Source: Spirochaetales bacterium UBA1265 (lineage in GTDB: Bacteria; Spirochaetota; Spirochaetia; Sphaerochaetales; Sphaerochaetaceae). Taken from it: a stretch of DNA of 16,072 bases. The stretch is taken from contig DBVL01000009.1 of assembly GCA_002308475.1 (NCBI GenBank), forward strand, positions 12,880-28,951, in the 5' to 3' direction. Positions 1-6,749 of the stretch are shown piece after piece. The notes beneath the pieces are model-generated. The model ran no database searches, was not told where the DNA came from, and worked only from the letters and a program-made list of their open reading frames with translations. The position numbers and the translations under genes are program-made. The first letter of the stretch is position 1. Every line of letters begins with the position of its first letter.

Positions 1-108
1 GACAATACTGTCATGCAGAGTCTTCTGAAGCGGTGCGGCTTCAGGAAAAGTGGGATAATTCACGTTGAGGAAGACCAGGATCCTCGCTATGCATATGAAT
101 TGAATTGA
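1..108 (+). CDS. GNAT-family N-acetyltransferase, C-terminal fragment
   Basis: Frame 1 is open from the window edge to TGA at 106-108 and gives a 35-residue tail. It contains the stretch LLKRCGFRKSGIIHVEE followed by DPRYAYE. This is the usual C-terminal ending of GNAT acetyltransferases: a helix with (L/F)xxxGF, then a beta strand, then a short acidic turn before the final strand. Such enzymes move an acetyl group from acetyl-CoA to an amine, but the substrate cannot be told from this piece, and the acetyl-CoA-binding motif lies outside the window. The next gene starts 64 nt downstream with its own promoter-like sequence, so it may not be co-transcribed. The family call rests only on tail similarity. 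Confidence 0.6.
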   Translation, partial: DNTVMQSLLKRCGFRKSGIIHVEEDQDPRYAYELN

Positions 109-124
109 TTTCCGCAGAAGGGGT

Positions 125-154
125 TTGACAAGGATTCAATCGATAACGTATTAT
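125..154 (+). promoter_or_regulatory. Candidate promoter of first SDR gene
   Basis: A perfect TTGACA (125-130) is followed after 18 nt by TATTAT (149-154). The predicted transcription start is near 161. That would leave a leader of only about 12 nt, beginning at the AAGGAG ribosome-binding site (161-166). The hexamers are strong but the very short leader is unusual, so the exact start is uncertain. Confidence 0.45.
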
Positions 155-172
155 CTAAATAAGGAGTTTAGA

Positions 173-961
173 ATGGATCTCAAACTTAAAGATAAAGTTG
201 TCATGATTACCGGTTCAACCGGCGGTGTTGGAGAAGCTCTTACAAAGGCTTTTGCAGCAGAAGGATGCAAACTTGCCATCTCATCTACAAAGCAGGAAAA
301 GCTTGATGCTCTTCTTTCAAAGGTCAGTATTAAGAGCGAGAATCTTCTCACATTTGTAGTAGATGTCAGGGAAGAGTCTCAGATTAAGGGCATGATAGAT
401 GCTGTTGTTGCAAAGTGGGGCCGTCTGGATGTACAGGTGAACAACGCTGGATATGAAGGAAAGAGTCTGCCTATAGATGTTCAGACACGTGAGAATGTAA
501 TGGATGTCTACAATATAAATGTTTTCGGACCGCTTTACGGTATGAAATATGCCATAGCTCAGATGAAGAAGCAGAAGAGCGGTGCTATTGTAAATATCTC
601 ATCACAGGCTTCCGTGACCGGTGCTCCTACTATGAGTGCCTATGTCTCATCCAAGCATGCCGTATTCGGGCTTTCAAAGTGTGTGGCTCTTGAAGTTGCA
701 GAGCTTGGAATTCATATCAACTGCATTGGACCTGGCCCAATTGATACACCCATGATGACAAAGCTCGAGAAGCAGGCTCTTGGAGAAGGAGTATCAAAGG
801 AAGAGGCCATGAAGATTTTTGCCGCCTCTTATCCAAACAAGAGGTATTGCAAACCCGAAGAGGTTGCTGATCTTGCACTCTATCTGGCATCAGAGAAGTC
901 TTCACATATTACCGGTTCTCTTGTGACAATGGACGGCCGACAGGCTGCTCAAGGTCGCTGA
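173..961 (+). CDS. Short-chain dehydrogenase/reductase (SDR), first of tandem pair
   Basis: Classical SDR oxidoreductase of 262 aa, expected to be a cytosolic NAD(P)-dependent Rossmann-fold enzyme. The cofactor motif TGSTGGVG is at residues 13-20, D64 fits the adenine-pocket Asp, and NNAG is at 90-93. The catalytic tetrad is N116, S144, Y157 and K161 (YVSSK). The PGPIDTPM segment after the active site is also typical. I chose ATG 173 over a longer TTG-start frame from 125: AAGGAG sits 6 nt upstream of 173, and this start matches the MDLKLKDKV start of the next gene. The region after residue 31 does not settle NAD versus NADP, and the substrate is unknown. Its neighbour is a same-length paralogue, which points to a local duplication. 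Confidence 0.92.
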   Translation: MDLKLKDKVVMITGSTGGVGEALTKAFAAEGCKLAISSTKQEKLDALLSKVSIKSENLLTFVVDVREESQIKGMIDAVVAKWGRLDVQVNNAGYEGKSLPIDVQTRENVMDVYNINVFGPLYGMKYAIAQMKKQKSGAIVNISSQASVTGAPTMSAYVSSKHAVFGLSKCVALEVAELGIHINCIGPGPIDTPMMTKLEKQALGEGVSKEEAMKIFAASYPNKRYCKPEEVADLALYLASEKSSHITGSLVTMDGRQAAQGR

Positions 962-977
962 TCGGAATAGATAATTA

Positions 978-1006
978 TTGACAAATAAGTCTACCGGTAA
1001 TAGTTT
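978..1006 (+). promoter_or_regulatory. Weak candidate promoter / palindrome before second SDR gene
   Basis: A perfect TTGACA occurs at 978-983, but the hexamer 17 nt downstream (TAGTTT, 1001-1006) is poor. The 8-bp palindrome TACCGGTA (992-999) lies between them and could be an operator. No terminator separates the two SDR genes, so the second may also be read from the first promoter. Confidence 0.3.
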
Positions 1007-1037
1007 TCAATAAGAACATACATAAAAAGAGGTAAAA

Positions 1038-1826
1038 ATGGATCTCAAACTTAAAGACAAAGTAGCACTTGTTACAGGTGGAACAGGTGGAATCGGCAGT
1101 GCAATCGTCAAGGGTTTCCTCGCTGAAGGAGCTAAGGTTGCTTTCTCATCAACAAGCCAGGAAAAAGTTGACAAGCTTCTTTCAGAGCTTTCAGAGTACA
1201 AGGGAAAGGTTGCAGGTTTTGTAGCTGATCTCAGAAAAGAAGAAGAGATTAAGGCTTTTGTTGAAAACGCAAAGGCTCACTTCGGCACTTTTGATATTGT
1301 TGTACCTAATGCAGGCTATGAAGGAAAAGCTCATCCTGTTCAGGATATGACTCTTGATCTTTTTGAGCAGACATACATGCTGAATGTTTTTGCAGTTATG
1401 CTTACTATGAAGTATGCAGCTCCTACTCTCATAGAGAAGAAGAGCGGTGCTGTTGTAGTTGTTGCTTCTGCTGCAGCTTATGAACCAACAGCCGGAAACA
1501 GTGCATATGTTTCTTCAAAGTATGCAGTAGCAGGTCTCACAAAGTGCGTTGCTCTTGAGCTTGGTCCTGCAGGAATTCCTGTAAACTATGTTTGCCCGGG
1601 TCCAGTAGACACACCAATGATGCTCAGAATTGAAAAAGACTTCTTTGGTGACAGTATGACTCATGAGGAAGCTATGGCCATGCTTGCCGGCACTTATGCT
1701 ATGGATAAGCGCTATGCAAAGCCTGAGGAAGTTGCAAATGCAGTTCTCTACCTTTCTTCAGAGGTTTCAGCCCACACAGCAGGTATGGGAATGCATGTTG
1801 ACTCAAAGGTCTCTGCCACAAGCTGA
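1038..1826 (+). CDS. Short-chain dehydrogenase/reductase (SDR), second of tandem pair
   Basis: A 262-aa SDR that aligns without gaps to the previous gene through the active site. TGGTGGIG is at 13-20, D64, N116, S144, Y157 and K161 fall at identical numbers, and the first nine residues are the same. One difference stands out: the usual NNAG reads PNAG (90-93). That first Asn helps hold the central beta sheet and cofactor loop, so substitution may tune rather than abolish activity. The region after the active site (PGPVDTPM) is conserved. The C-terminus diverges from the first copy, so substrate or oligomer contacts may differ. The start is ATG 1038, with AAGAGGT just upstream. The gene ends 21 nt before a clear terminator, closing the SDR unit. 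The substrate is not predictable. Confidence 0.92.
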   Translation: MDLKLKDKVALVTGGTGGIGSAIVKGFLAEGAKVAFSSTSQEKVDKLLSELSEYKGKVAGFVADLRKEEEIKAFVENAKAHFGTFDIVVPNAGYEGKAHPVQDMTLDLFEQTYMLNVFAVMLTMKYAAPTLIEKKSGAVVVVASAAAYEPTAGNSAYVSSKYAVAGLTKCVALELGPAGIPVNYVCPGPVDTPMMLRIEKDFFGDSMTHEEAMAMLAGTYAMDKRYAKPEEVANAVLYLSSEVSAHTAGMGMHVDSKVSATS

Positions 1827-1847
1827 GTTTTATAAATCATATTATAT

Positions 1848-1875
1848 GCCTTGTCCTGTGTGGCAAGGCTTTTTT
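1848..1875 (+). terminator. Intrinsic terminator after SDR pair
   Basis: The stem GCCTTG (1848-1853) / CAAGGC (1864-1869) with a 10-nt loop is followed directly by six T (1870-1875). It lies 21 nt after the stop codon of the second SDR gene. Confidence 0.85.
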
Positions 1876-1944
1876 ACTTTCAGATGAGTTGCTGGATATG
1901 AACAGCAGTTAGTTGTAGAATGAATATAATGAATGGAGGTATGC

Positions 1945-2661
1945 ATGCTTATTATTGAAAACCTTACAAAAACCTATGGAGAAAAGAAAGCGGTGGATAA
2001 TCTTTCCCTGCACATTGGAAAGGGTGAGATTTATGGATTTATAGGACATAATGGTGCAGGCAAGACCACAACCATCAAAGCTTGCGTTGGAATCCTCGGC
2101 TTTGACAGCGGGAAAATAACCATTGATGGTATAAATGTGGCTGATAACAGCCTTGAAAGCAAGAAGCGCATAGCCTACATACCGGATAATCCGGATATCT
2201 ATGACTTTATGTCAGGCATCCAGTATCTTAACTTTATTTCAGATATTTTTGAGGTTCCTCAGGAAAAGAGAGAAGAGAAGATTCAGAAGTATGCTGAGAT
2301 TTTCGAACTTGAAGGGGAACTTGCCAACAGTGTACGTTCCTATTCCCACGGTATGAAGCAGAAGCTTGCGGTAATTGCTGCTCTGATTCACGAACCCAGG
2401 CTGATAATCATGGATGAGCCCTTTGTCGGACTGGACCCCAAAGCCGCTTTTCTTCTCAAGCAGATTATGAGAGAGCATTGCCAGAATGGCGGAAGTATAT
2501 TCTTCTCAACCCATGTTCTTGAGGTAGCTGAGAAGCTTTGTGATAAGATAGCAATCATTAAGGAAGGAAAACTCATAAAGAGTGGTACCATGGAAGAAGT
2601 CAAGGGGGATGAATCTCTTGAACAGGTATTCCTGGAGCTTGAAGAAAAAGAGGAGGACTGA
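1945..2661 (+). CDS. ABC transporter ATP-binding protein (ABC-2 / EcsA-like)
   Basis: A 238-aa ATPase subunit that would power the membrane protein encoded next. Walker A GHNGAGKTT is at 34-42, the signature motif reads YSHGM (133-137) instead of LSGGQ, Walker B LIIMDE is at 153-158, the D-loop GLDP at 162-165 and the switch His at H190. The Q-loop position reads YIPDNP (78-83), with Asp where Gln is usual; this variant is common in the drug/bacteriocin-type and Ecs-type ATPases of ABC-2 systems. I prefer ATG 1945, 4 nt after GGAGGT (1935-1940), because the alternative ATG at 1933 overlaps that ribosome-binding site. The permease starts 1 nt after the stop. Export of some substrate is likely, but its identity is unknown. 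Confidence 0.92.
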   Translation: MLIIENLTKTYGEKKAVDNLSLHIGKGEIYGFIGHNGAGKTTTIKACVGILGFDSGKITIDGINVADNSLESKKRIAYIPDNPDIYDFMSGIQYLNFISDIFEVPQEKREEKIQKYAEIFELEGELANSVRSYSHGMKQKLAVIAALIHEPRLIIMDEPFVGLDPKAAFLLKQIMREHCQNGGSIFFSTHVLEVAEKLCDKIAIIKEGKLIKSGTMEEVKGDESLEQVFLELEEKEED

Positions 2662-2662
2662 C

Positions 2663-4255
2663 ATGAGATTCAGAGCTCTGATAAGAAAAGAACTGCTGGA
2701 AGCCTTCCGTTCTTTTTTCTGGGAACAGAAAACGGGGAAAAGAAGAAAGCCCTCCAGTCTGATTCTGTTCGGCTTACTATATGCTTTGATTGTCTTTAAT
2801 CTGGTAAGGATGTATGCTGGTATTTTCGGTGCCACTGCCTTCTCTTGGGTTCCCGCAGGAAACACCGATGCTTATTTTGCATATGCAATCATTGTTTCTT
2901 CTGTGATGAGTCTCTTTCTGTCTCTTATAATCATATACTCATCACTTTTCATGTCTAAGGACAACTCACTGATTCTTTCTCTGCCGGTCAAGCCATATGA
3001 GATTCTTCTCTCGCGGCTGTGCTCTGTCTATATTTTTTCCTTTGTATTTACAGCCGCTGCTCTGATTCCTGCTTTTGTACAGTATCTGAGGTATGGCGCA
3101 GTGACAATCATGAGTGTATGCACCTTTGCCATTTTATTGTTCCTGCTTCCTGCGGTTGTTCTTTCTATTTCAACACTGCTTGGGTATCTGATTGGACTGG
3201 TAACTGCACGGATGCGTCATAAGCAGGCCGGAATCATGATTCTTACCCTGATCGGAACCATGTTCATGTCTTTCGGTTTTAGTTTTCTTTCCGGTTCAGC
3301 CGCAACAGGGAATATGGACAGCATCGTACCTACTCGCTTCCTCTCTATCACGAAAGGATTTTTGAATCCTCTTGGATTAGCGGGAAAGGCTTTTGCCGGA
3401 AATGCTGTATCTCTTGTTGTTTTCTTGGTTCTAAGCTTGGTTTTCATCTGTGCTGTTATAGCCCTTGTTGGAAACTCACTTGTGCGTATTCTGGGAATAA
3501 CTGAAAAGCAGAAGAAGGTTAAGTTCAGAATAAACATGATACGTACAAAGAGCGTAAAGAAGACTCTTTTTGAACGTGAGAGAAGAAGGGTCATGTCAAA
3601 TGCATTATATGTGCTTAACTGCATGCTTGGAAGCATTATGGCTATTATAGGCGCTGGTGCAATGATTATCTTCTCCGGAAGAATCAAGGCAGTCCTTGGA
3701 AGTTTTCCAGTTCCTGTCTCTCTTTTCTGCGGTGTTCTCTGTGGCATGGCCTCAATGAATGACATAACAGCTCCTTCTATCTCAACAGAAGGGAAAACCA
3801 TCTGGCTTCTGAACAGTCTTCCTGTTGAGACAGAACAAATCTTGTACTCCAAGATCAGGTTTCATTTTGTATTTACCTTTGTGCCGTTCCTGCTTTTGCT
3901 GATAAGCGGCTGCTATGTTTTTTCTCTCTCTGTTTTACAGGCTGTCTTCTCGCTTGCGGTCATGACTCTTTATATTTTTGTTGTTGCCTACCTGGGGCTT
4001 TTCAATGATTTAAAGCATGGTAATACATCTTATATGAATGAAGCCATTGCTATAAAGCAGAGTATGTCCGTTCTATTCTCTCTCGGAGAGGGAATACTTC
4101 TCGCAGCTCTGATTCTTGTTCCTTCAATCATGCTGATGGGTAGGATCAATGAATATCTGATTGCAGGTATTTACGGCTTTATACTCTGTGTCCTTCTCGT
4201 TCTTCTTTCCTCATGGATGAAGAAGACAGGAATAAAACTGTTCCGTCAGATGTGA
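2663..4255 (+). CDS. ABC-2-type permease, large, with internal two-fold repeat
   Basis: A 530-aa integral membrane protein, the probable partner of the ATPase encoded 1 nt upstream. ATG 2663 follows AGGAGG (2651-2656) with ideal spacing. The N-terminus is cytosolic and basic (about residues 1-32). It is followed by many hydrophobic segments, roughly a dozen, in two blocks split by a charged region near residues 300-330 (ITEKQKK through FERERRR). A similar motif appears in each half: LSLPVKPYEIL near 105-115 and NSLPVETEQIL near 384-394, each before a membrane segment. This suggests an internally duplicated permease in which one chain supplies both halves of the channel. The fold class fits ABC-2 exporters. 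The substrate is not inferable. Confidence 0.85.
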   Translation: MRFRALIRKELLEAFRSFFWEQKTGKRRKPSSLILFGLLYALIVFNLVRMYAGIFGATAFSWVPAGNTDAYFAYAIIVSSVMSLFLSLIIIYSSLFMSKDNSLILSLPVKPYEILLSRLCSVYIFSFVFTAAALIPAFVQYLRYGAVTIMSVCTFAILLFLLPAVVLSISTLLGYLIGLVTARMRHKQAGIMILTLIGTMFMSFGFSFLSGSAATGNMDSIVPTRFLSITKGFLNPLGLAGKAFAGNAVSLVVFLVLSLVFICAVIALVGNSLVRILGITEKQKKVKFRINMIRTKSVKKTLFERERRRVMSNALYVLNCMLGSIMAIIGAGAMIIFSGRIKAVLGSFPVPVSLFCGVLCGMASMNDITAPSISTEGKTIWLLNSLPVETEQILYSKIRFHFVFTFVPFLLLLISGCYVFSLSVLQAVFSLAVMTLYIFVVAYLGLFNDLKHGNTSYMNEAIAIKQSMSVLFSLGEGILLAALILVPSIMLMGRINEYLIAGIYGFILCVLLVLLSSWMKKTGIKLFRQM

Positions 4256-4914
4256 TGGGAGAACTGATGGATTTAAGGACATTTGGGCTTCTGTCTTCTC
4301 AGAATCTTCTTATCCTTGTCTGCGATCAGGAGGAAATGGAGAGTGTTGAACAAGTATATGATCTAGTCTGTAGTCTCTCTGGAACGAGAGACTTTGGACT
4401 AATCTCCCTGGGAGTCTCTTCATGGTTTGACTGTCTTTCACCATGGGAGGCTCCTCCTGTATTTGGTAAGCAGAGGTTCGGTAACGGAGCTTCTGATACT
4501 CTTACTGAAATGCTTGGTGTCCTGGAGCATTATATTAAGGACGGTAGAACTCTTCATATCTGCGGTTATTCTCTTGCCGGTCTTTTTGCGCTGTGGGCTT
4601 CAACTCATACTTCAGTGTTTTCCGGAGTCTGTGCAGCCTCTCCATCTTTGTGGTTTCCTTCCTGGCTGAACTATGTTTCAGAGCACATGGTTAAGGCTTC
4701 TCATGTTTATCTGAGCTTAGGAGATACAGAAGCAAAATCCAGAAATCCTGTCATGGCAACAGTGGATGAATGTATGAAAAAGCAGTATGAGATACTTCTG
4801 AGAGATGGGAAGGATTGTTTTTTTGAACTGAACCCGGGAAACCACTTTAAGGATACTGAGCTGAGGACAGCCAAGGGAATGGCATGGCTTCTGAAAACAG
4901 GTAGTCAGCGCTGA
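4255..4914 (+). CDS. Alpha/beta-hydrolase (esterase-like), coupled to ABC genes
   Basis: A 219-aa cytosolic protein (no signal peptide or membrane span) with an alpha/beta-hydrolase layout. The nucleophile elbow is GYSLAG with S106, the likely acid is D157 in LSLGDTEAK, and the catalytic His is H197 in NPGNHF. The segment SPWEAP (62-67) also fits small putative esterases of this kind. The start is uncertain. ATG 4255 overlaps the permease stop (TGATG) and lacks a Shine-Dalgarno site, which suggests translational coupling. In-frame alternatives are ATG 4213 inside the permease gene and ATG 4267 just after GGGAGAA. Its substrate and its link to the ABC transporter are unknown. Its last 10 nt overlap the convergent gene on the other strand. 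Confidence 0.8.
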   Translation: MGELMDLRTFGLLSSQNLLILVCDQEEMESVEQVYDLVCSLSGTRDFGLISLGVSSWFDCLSPWEAPPVFGKQRFGNGASDTLTEMLGVLEHYIKDGRTLHICGYSLAGLFALWASTHTSVFSGVCAASPSLWFPSWLNYVSEHMVKASHVYLSLGDTEAKSRNPVMATVDECMKKQYEILLRDGKDCFFELNPGNHFKDTELRTAKGMAWLLKTGSQR

Positions 4915-5348
4915 ACTTTTCCGAGCTTGTCTGCCCAGCTTTCCCATGGCGTTCTGTAGTAGTTTTCAGCCATTTTGCGTCCTAATCTGTTGTTCATGCG
5001 GGACAGAAGGTTCCATGTGGTTGATGGAAAGGCAATCAAGGGAATGAACAGAGGTCCGAGTATCCTACTCTGTATACTGTGTCCCAGCTCGTGATTCTGG
5101 GTTTTCTCCCAGTCTATGAAGTTCATGTAGCAGTCTCTGAAGAAGATAAACTCTCCGCAGGAAAAACAGGTATAGAAACTGTTGTGGTGTACATAGCGTC
5201 TTCTTCCGTTACTGTCCAGATACTCTGTTTTGTGCAGGAGCATGAAAAACAGAGCTGAAAGGGTCTGTGGAAGTTCCCAGGTTATAGAGAGCAGGAAAAG
5301 GAAAACACTCTTCATCTTCATCATAAAATACAGAGGCCGTATGTTCAT
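4905..5348 (-). CDS. Small membrane protein with HELGH zincin-like motif
   Basis: A protein of up to 147 aa and unknown function. A hydrophobic segment lies near 14-37 and another near 97-115. Between them is NHELGHSIQ, with H86, E87 and H90 fitting an HExxH metalloprotease site. Near the C-terminus, TPWESWADKLG (E136, D140) could supply the third metal ligand. Short bacterial membrane proteins with this order (HExGHxxQ, LGP, hydrophobic stretch, E..ADKLG) are familiar as hypotheticals, but I know of no proven function. The start is unclear: ATG 5348 lies in the loop of a long hairpin without a ribosome-binding site, and in-frame ATGs occur at 5324, 5321 and 5315. A candidate promoter is at 5431-5459. 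The 3' end overlaps the convergent hydrolase gene. Confidence 0.7.
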   Translation of the reverse strand: MNIRPLYFMMKMKSVFLFLLSITWELPQTLSALFFMLLHKTEYLDSNGRRRYVHHNSFYTCFSCGEFIFFRDCYMNFIDWEKTQNHELGHSIQSRILGPLFIPLIAFPSTTWNLLSRMNNRLGRKMAENYYRTPWESWADKLGKVQR

Positions 5349-5370
5349 TATATGGAAATACAGCCTCTGT
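5330..5370 (-). promoter_or_regulatory. Leader hairpin enclosing a candidate start codon
   Basis: ACAGAGGCCGTAT (5330-5342) pairs with ATACAGCCTCTGT (5358-5370): 13-bp arms with one mismatch and a 15-nt loop. On the minus strand the loop contains the first candidate AUG of the HELGH gene (5348-5346), and the stem is followed by ATTTTATG. It could mask or present the start codon, or act as a weak attenuator. It is not a classic terminator because the U-run is short. Confidence 0.55.
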
Positions 5371-5430
5371 GGGGGATTATTGTATCAGAAACATGATATG
5401 CAATCTAAGCATATGATCTGAACAAGAGAA

Positions 5431-5459
5431 ATAATATCAGTAAATAATTATCTTTTCAA
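5431..5459 (-). promoter_or_regulatory. Candidate promoter of HELGH gene
   Basis: On the minus strand, TTGAAA (5459-5454) is followed after 17 nt by TATTAT (5436-5431). Transcription would start near 5424, giving a leader of about 76 nt that includes the hairpin at 5330-5370. A second, smaller dyad (ATATGC/GCATAT, around 5396-5414) lies in the leader. Confidence 0.5.
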
Positions 5460-5466
5460 GCTCGGC

Positions 5467-6579
5467 TCAATGCAGAGATGTTTTTTTCACAGAAGGAAAC
5501 TTGTACCCTTTGTCCTTGAATCTGTAATAGTCTTCACAAATATTGAATTCTCTATAGGGTGAAAATTGTTCAAGTTTTGTTTTTATGTCTGCATTGGCGG
5601 CTAAAAGAGCAAACTTCCTGTTTATCCGTAAATCAAGCATGATGGAGTTTGAGTAGGAAGAGGGGGACAGGCACCAGGAAAGCAGACGTTTTGTAAGACA
5701 AAGATCATTCGCTATTGTCCCGTTAGATTCATTGAAAACTTTGGAAAGGATTTTAGGTCCAACCCCAAGGGAAAGTTTTCTGTTTTTCAGAAGAGATTTT
5801 TCGACCAGCAGTTTTCTGTGTTCTGCTTTGGCCTGATATTCCTGAGCCTCTTCCAGAAGTCCTTCCTCCTGTTTTATCTCTGCCTTTATCTCGTTGATAA
5901 GGGCCAATGAGAAATTATTATTCCTTCTTTCCTCTGATGCTTTTATGGCTGCTATGGTTTTAACTGCCTCGGATATGGCAATAAGATACTTTCTCAGACC
6001 AATTGTTTCCCTGTAGCTTATGGATAAATCTTTGCAGATCAATGCCAGATCTGGTTCCGATACAAAAGGACACAGGGAAGCAAGAAAAATGAAAAAGCGT
6101 CTTCTTGTTATACTGTTATCAGCAAAGACTGCCCTAAGGAGCTTTACTGCACTGCTTTTATTATCAGAAAGAATCTGCTCATCAAGCTCTGTCATATACC
6201 TTTGTTCAGAGTCGTGCAGCATTTCTATTCCGGATTCAATCTCGGCAATAGACTGAGCTCTAGATTCTCTGGTCTTTGACCTGTAAAACGATGTGAGCCT
6301 GTATTTGAGAGTCTTACTTATGTAAGAGGTCAAATCTCCACCTTGGAAACTGAGTATAATACTCTCAACATAAGGCTTCAAGTAAAGGATAAACTCAGAT
6401 GCATCCTCCTCCTTCATGCCGAAATCTGTCTGTGGAAGAAAATAAGATATTATCAGTATTTCATGAATAAGATGATCTCTCATTTGTATGCATTCTTCGC
6501 TGTCTACACACTGTTTGTAGAGTTCCTGAAATCTGATAATACTGTCCGATAAACAACTGTCTATAAGAGAATGCTTCAT
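5467..6579 (-). CDS. Unrecognised 370-aa protein with sigma-factor-like segments
   Basis: I do not recognise this gene. The start is set at ATG 6579, preceded by GGAGG (6591-6587) at 7-nt spacing; the frame is open 12 codons further upstream. There is no signal peptide or membrane span. Residues 56-103 (acidic start, then FILYLKPYVESII, DLTSYISKTL and a basic end FYRSKTR) resemble the helical pattern of sigma-70 region 2. Residues about 155-195 (FIFLASLCPF, then LALICKDLSIS) could form a region-4-like helix-turn-helix. A charged, Glu/Lys-rich helical stretch, probably a coiled coil, follows near 215-265. The C-terminus is basic. The sequence is far from any canonical sigma factor, so this is a fold-level guess. 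It is flanked by its own promoter candidate and the rplT terminator. Confidence 0.75.
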   Translation of the reverse strand: MKHSLIDSCLSDSIIRFQELYKQCVDSEECIQMRDHLIHEILIISYFLPQTDFGMKEEDASEFILYLKPYVESIILSFQGGDLTSYISKTLKYRLTSFYRSKTRESRAQSIAEIESGIEMLHDSEQRYMTELDEQILSDNKSSAVKLLRAVFADNSITRRRFFIFLASLCPFVSEPDLALICKDLSISYRETIGLRKYLIAISEAVKTIAAIKASEERRNNNFSLALINEIKAEIKQEEGLLEEAQEYQAKAEHRKLLVEKSLLKNRKLSLGVGPKILSKVFNESNGTIANDLCLTKRLLSWCLSPSSYSNSIMLDLRINRKFALLAANADIKTKLEQFSPYREFNICEDYYRFKDKGYKFPSVKKTSLH

Positions 6580-6620
6580 TTCTCTTCCTCCTTTAGTTAT
6601 TTCGCAGATTAACACTGGTT

Positions 6621-6650
6621 TTTATATCTAGGTGGAAAAAAATGAGGCAA
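6621..6650 (-). promoter_or_regulatory. Candidate promoter of the 370-aa gene
   Basis: On the minus strand, TTGCCT (6650-6645) is followed after 18 nt by TATAAA (6626-6621). The start would be near 6614, giving a leader of about 35 nt with the GGAGG site. The -35 overlaps the foot of the AT-rich hairpin at 6649-6677. Confidence 0.4.
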
Positions 6651-6677
6651 AAACTGTGTTTTTTCACAGTTTTTTTC
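6649..6677. terminator. Second A/T-tailed hairpin after rplT
   Basis: AAAAACTGTG (6649-6658) and CACAGTTTTT (6665-6674) form a perfect 10-bp stem around six T, and T continues to 6677. It can act in either direction. On the minus strand it may back up the rplT terminator about 22 nt upstream. On the plus strand it would block antisense reading into the ribosomal operon. Confidence 0.45.
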
Positions 6678-6689
6678 AAAAAATGACTG

Positions 6690-6726
6690 AAAAATAAAAA
6701 CCCTGTTATGAAAACATAACAGGGTT
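6690..6726 (-). terminator. Intrinsic terminator of infC-rpmI-rplT operon
   Basis: A perfect 12-bp stem AACCCTGTTATG (6699-6710) / CATAACAGGGTT (6715-6726) has an AAAA loop. On the minus strand it is followed by a U-rich tract from the complement of AAAATAAAAA (6691-6700). It lies 23 nt after the rplT stop codon. Confidence 0.92.
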
Positions 6727-6749
6727 CATTCTACACAAAAGCTTTAATC

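Noticed and set aside
125..172. Longer SDR reading frame starting at TTG 125
   Set aside because: The extension overlaps the -35/-10 pair, has no ribosome-binding site and is absent from the paralogue; ATG 173 has AAGGAG.
1925..1930. Perfect TATAAT before the ABC ATPase gene
   Set aside because: No acceptable -35 at 16-18 nt, and a start near 1937 would destroy the GGAGGT ribosome-binding site.
2506..2865. 119-codon minus-strand open frame across the ATPase/permease junction
   Set aside because: It is antisense to both genes, has low-complexity composition, and has no supporting signal.
3217..3852. 211-codon minus-strand open frame inside the permease gene
   Set aside because: It is antisense to a clear membrane-protein gene, and I see no family motif or ribosome-binding site. 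It is a shadow frame.
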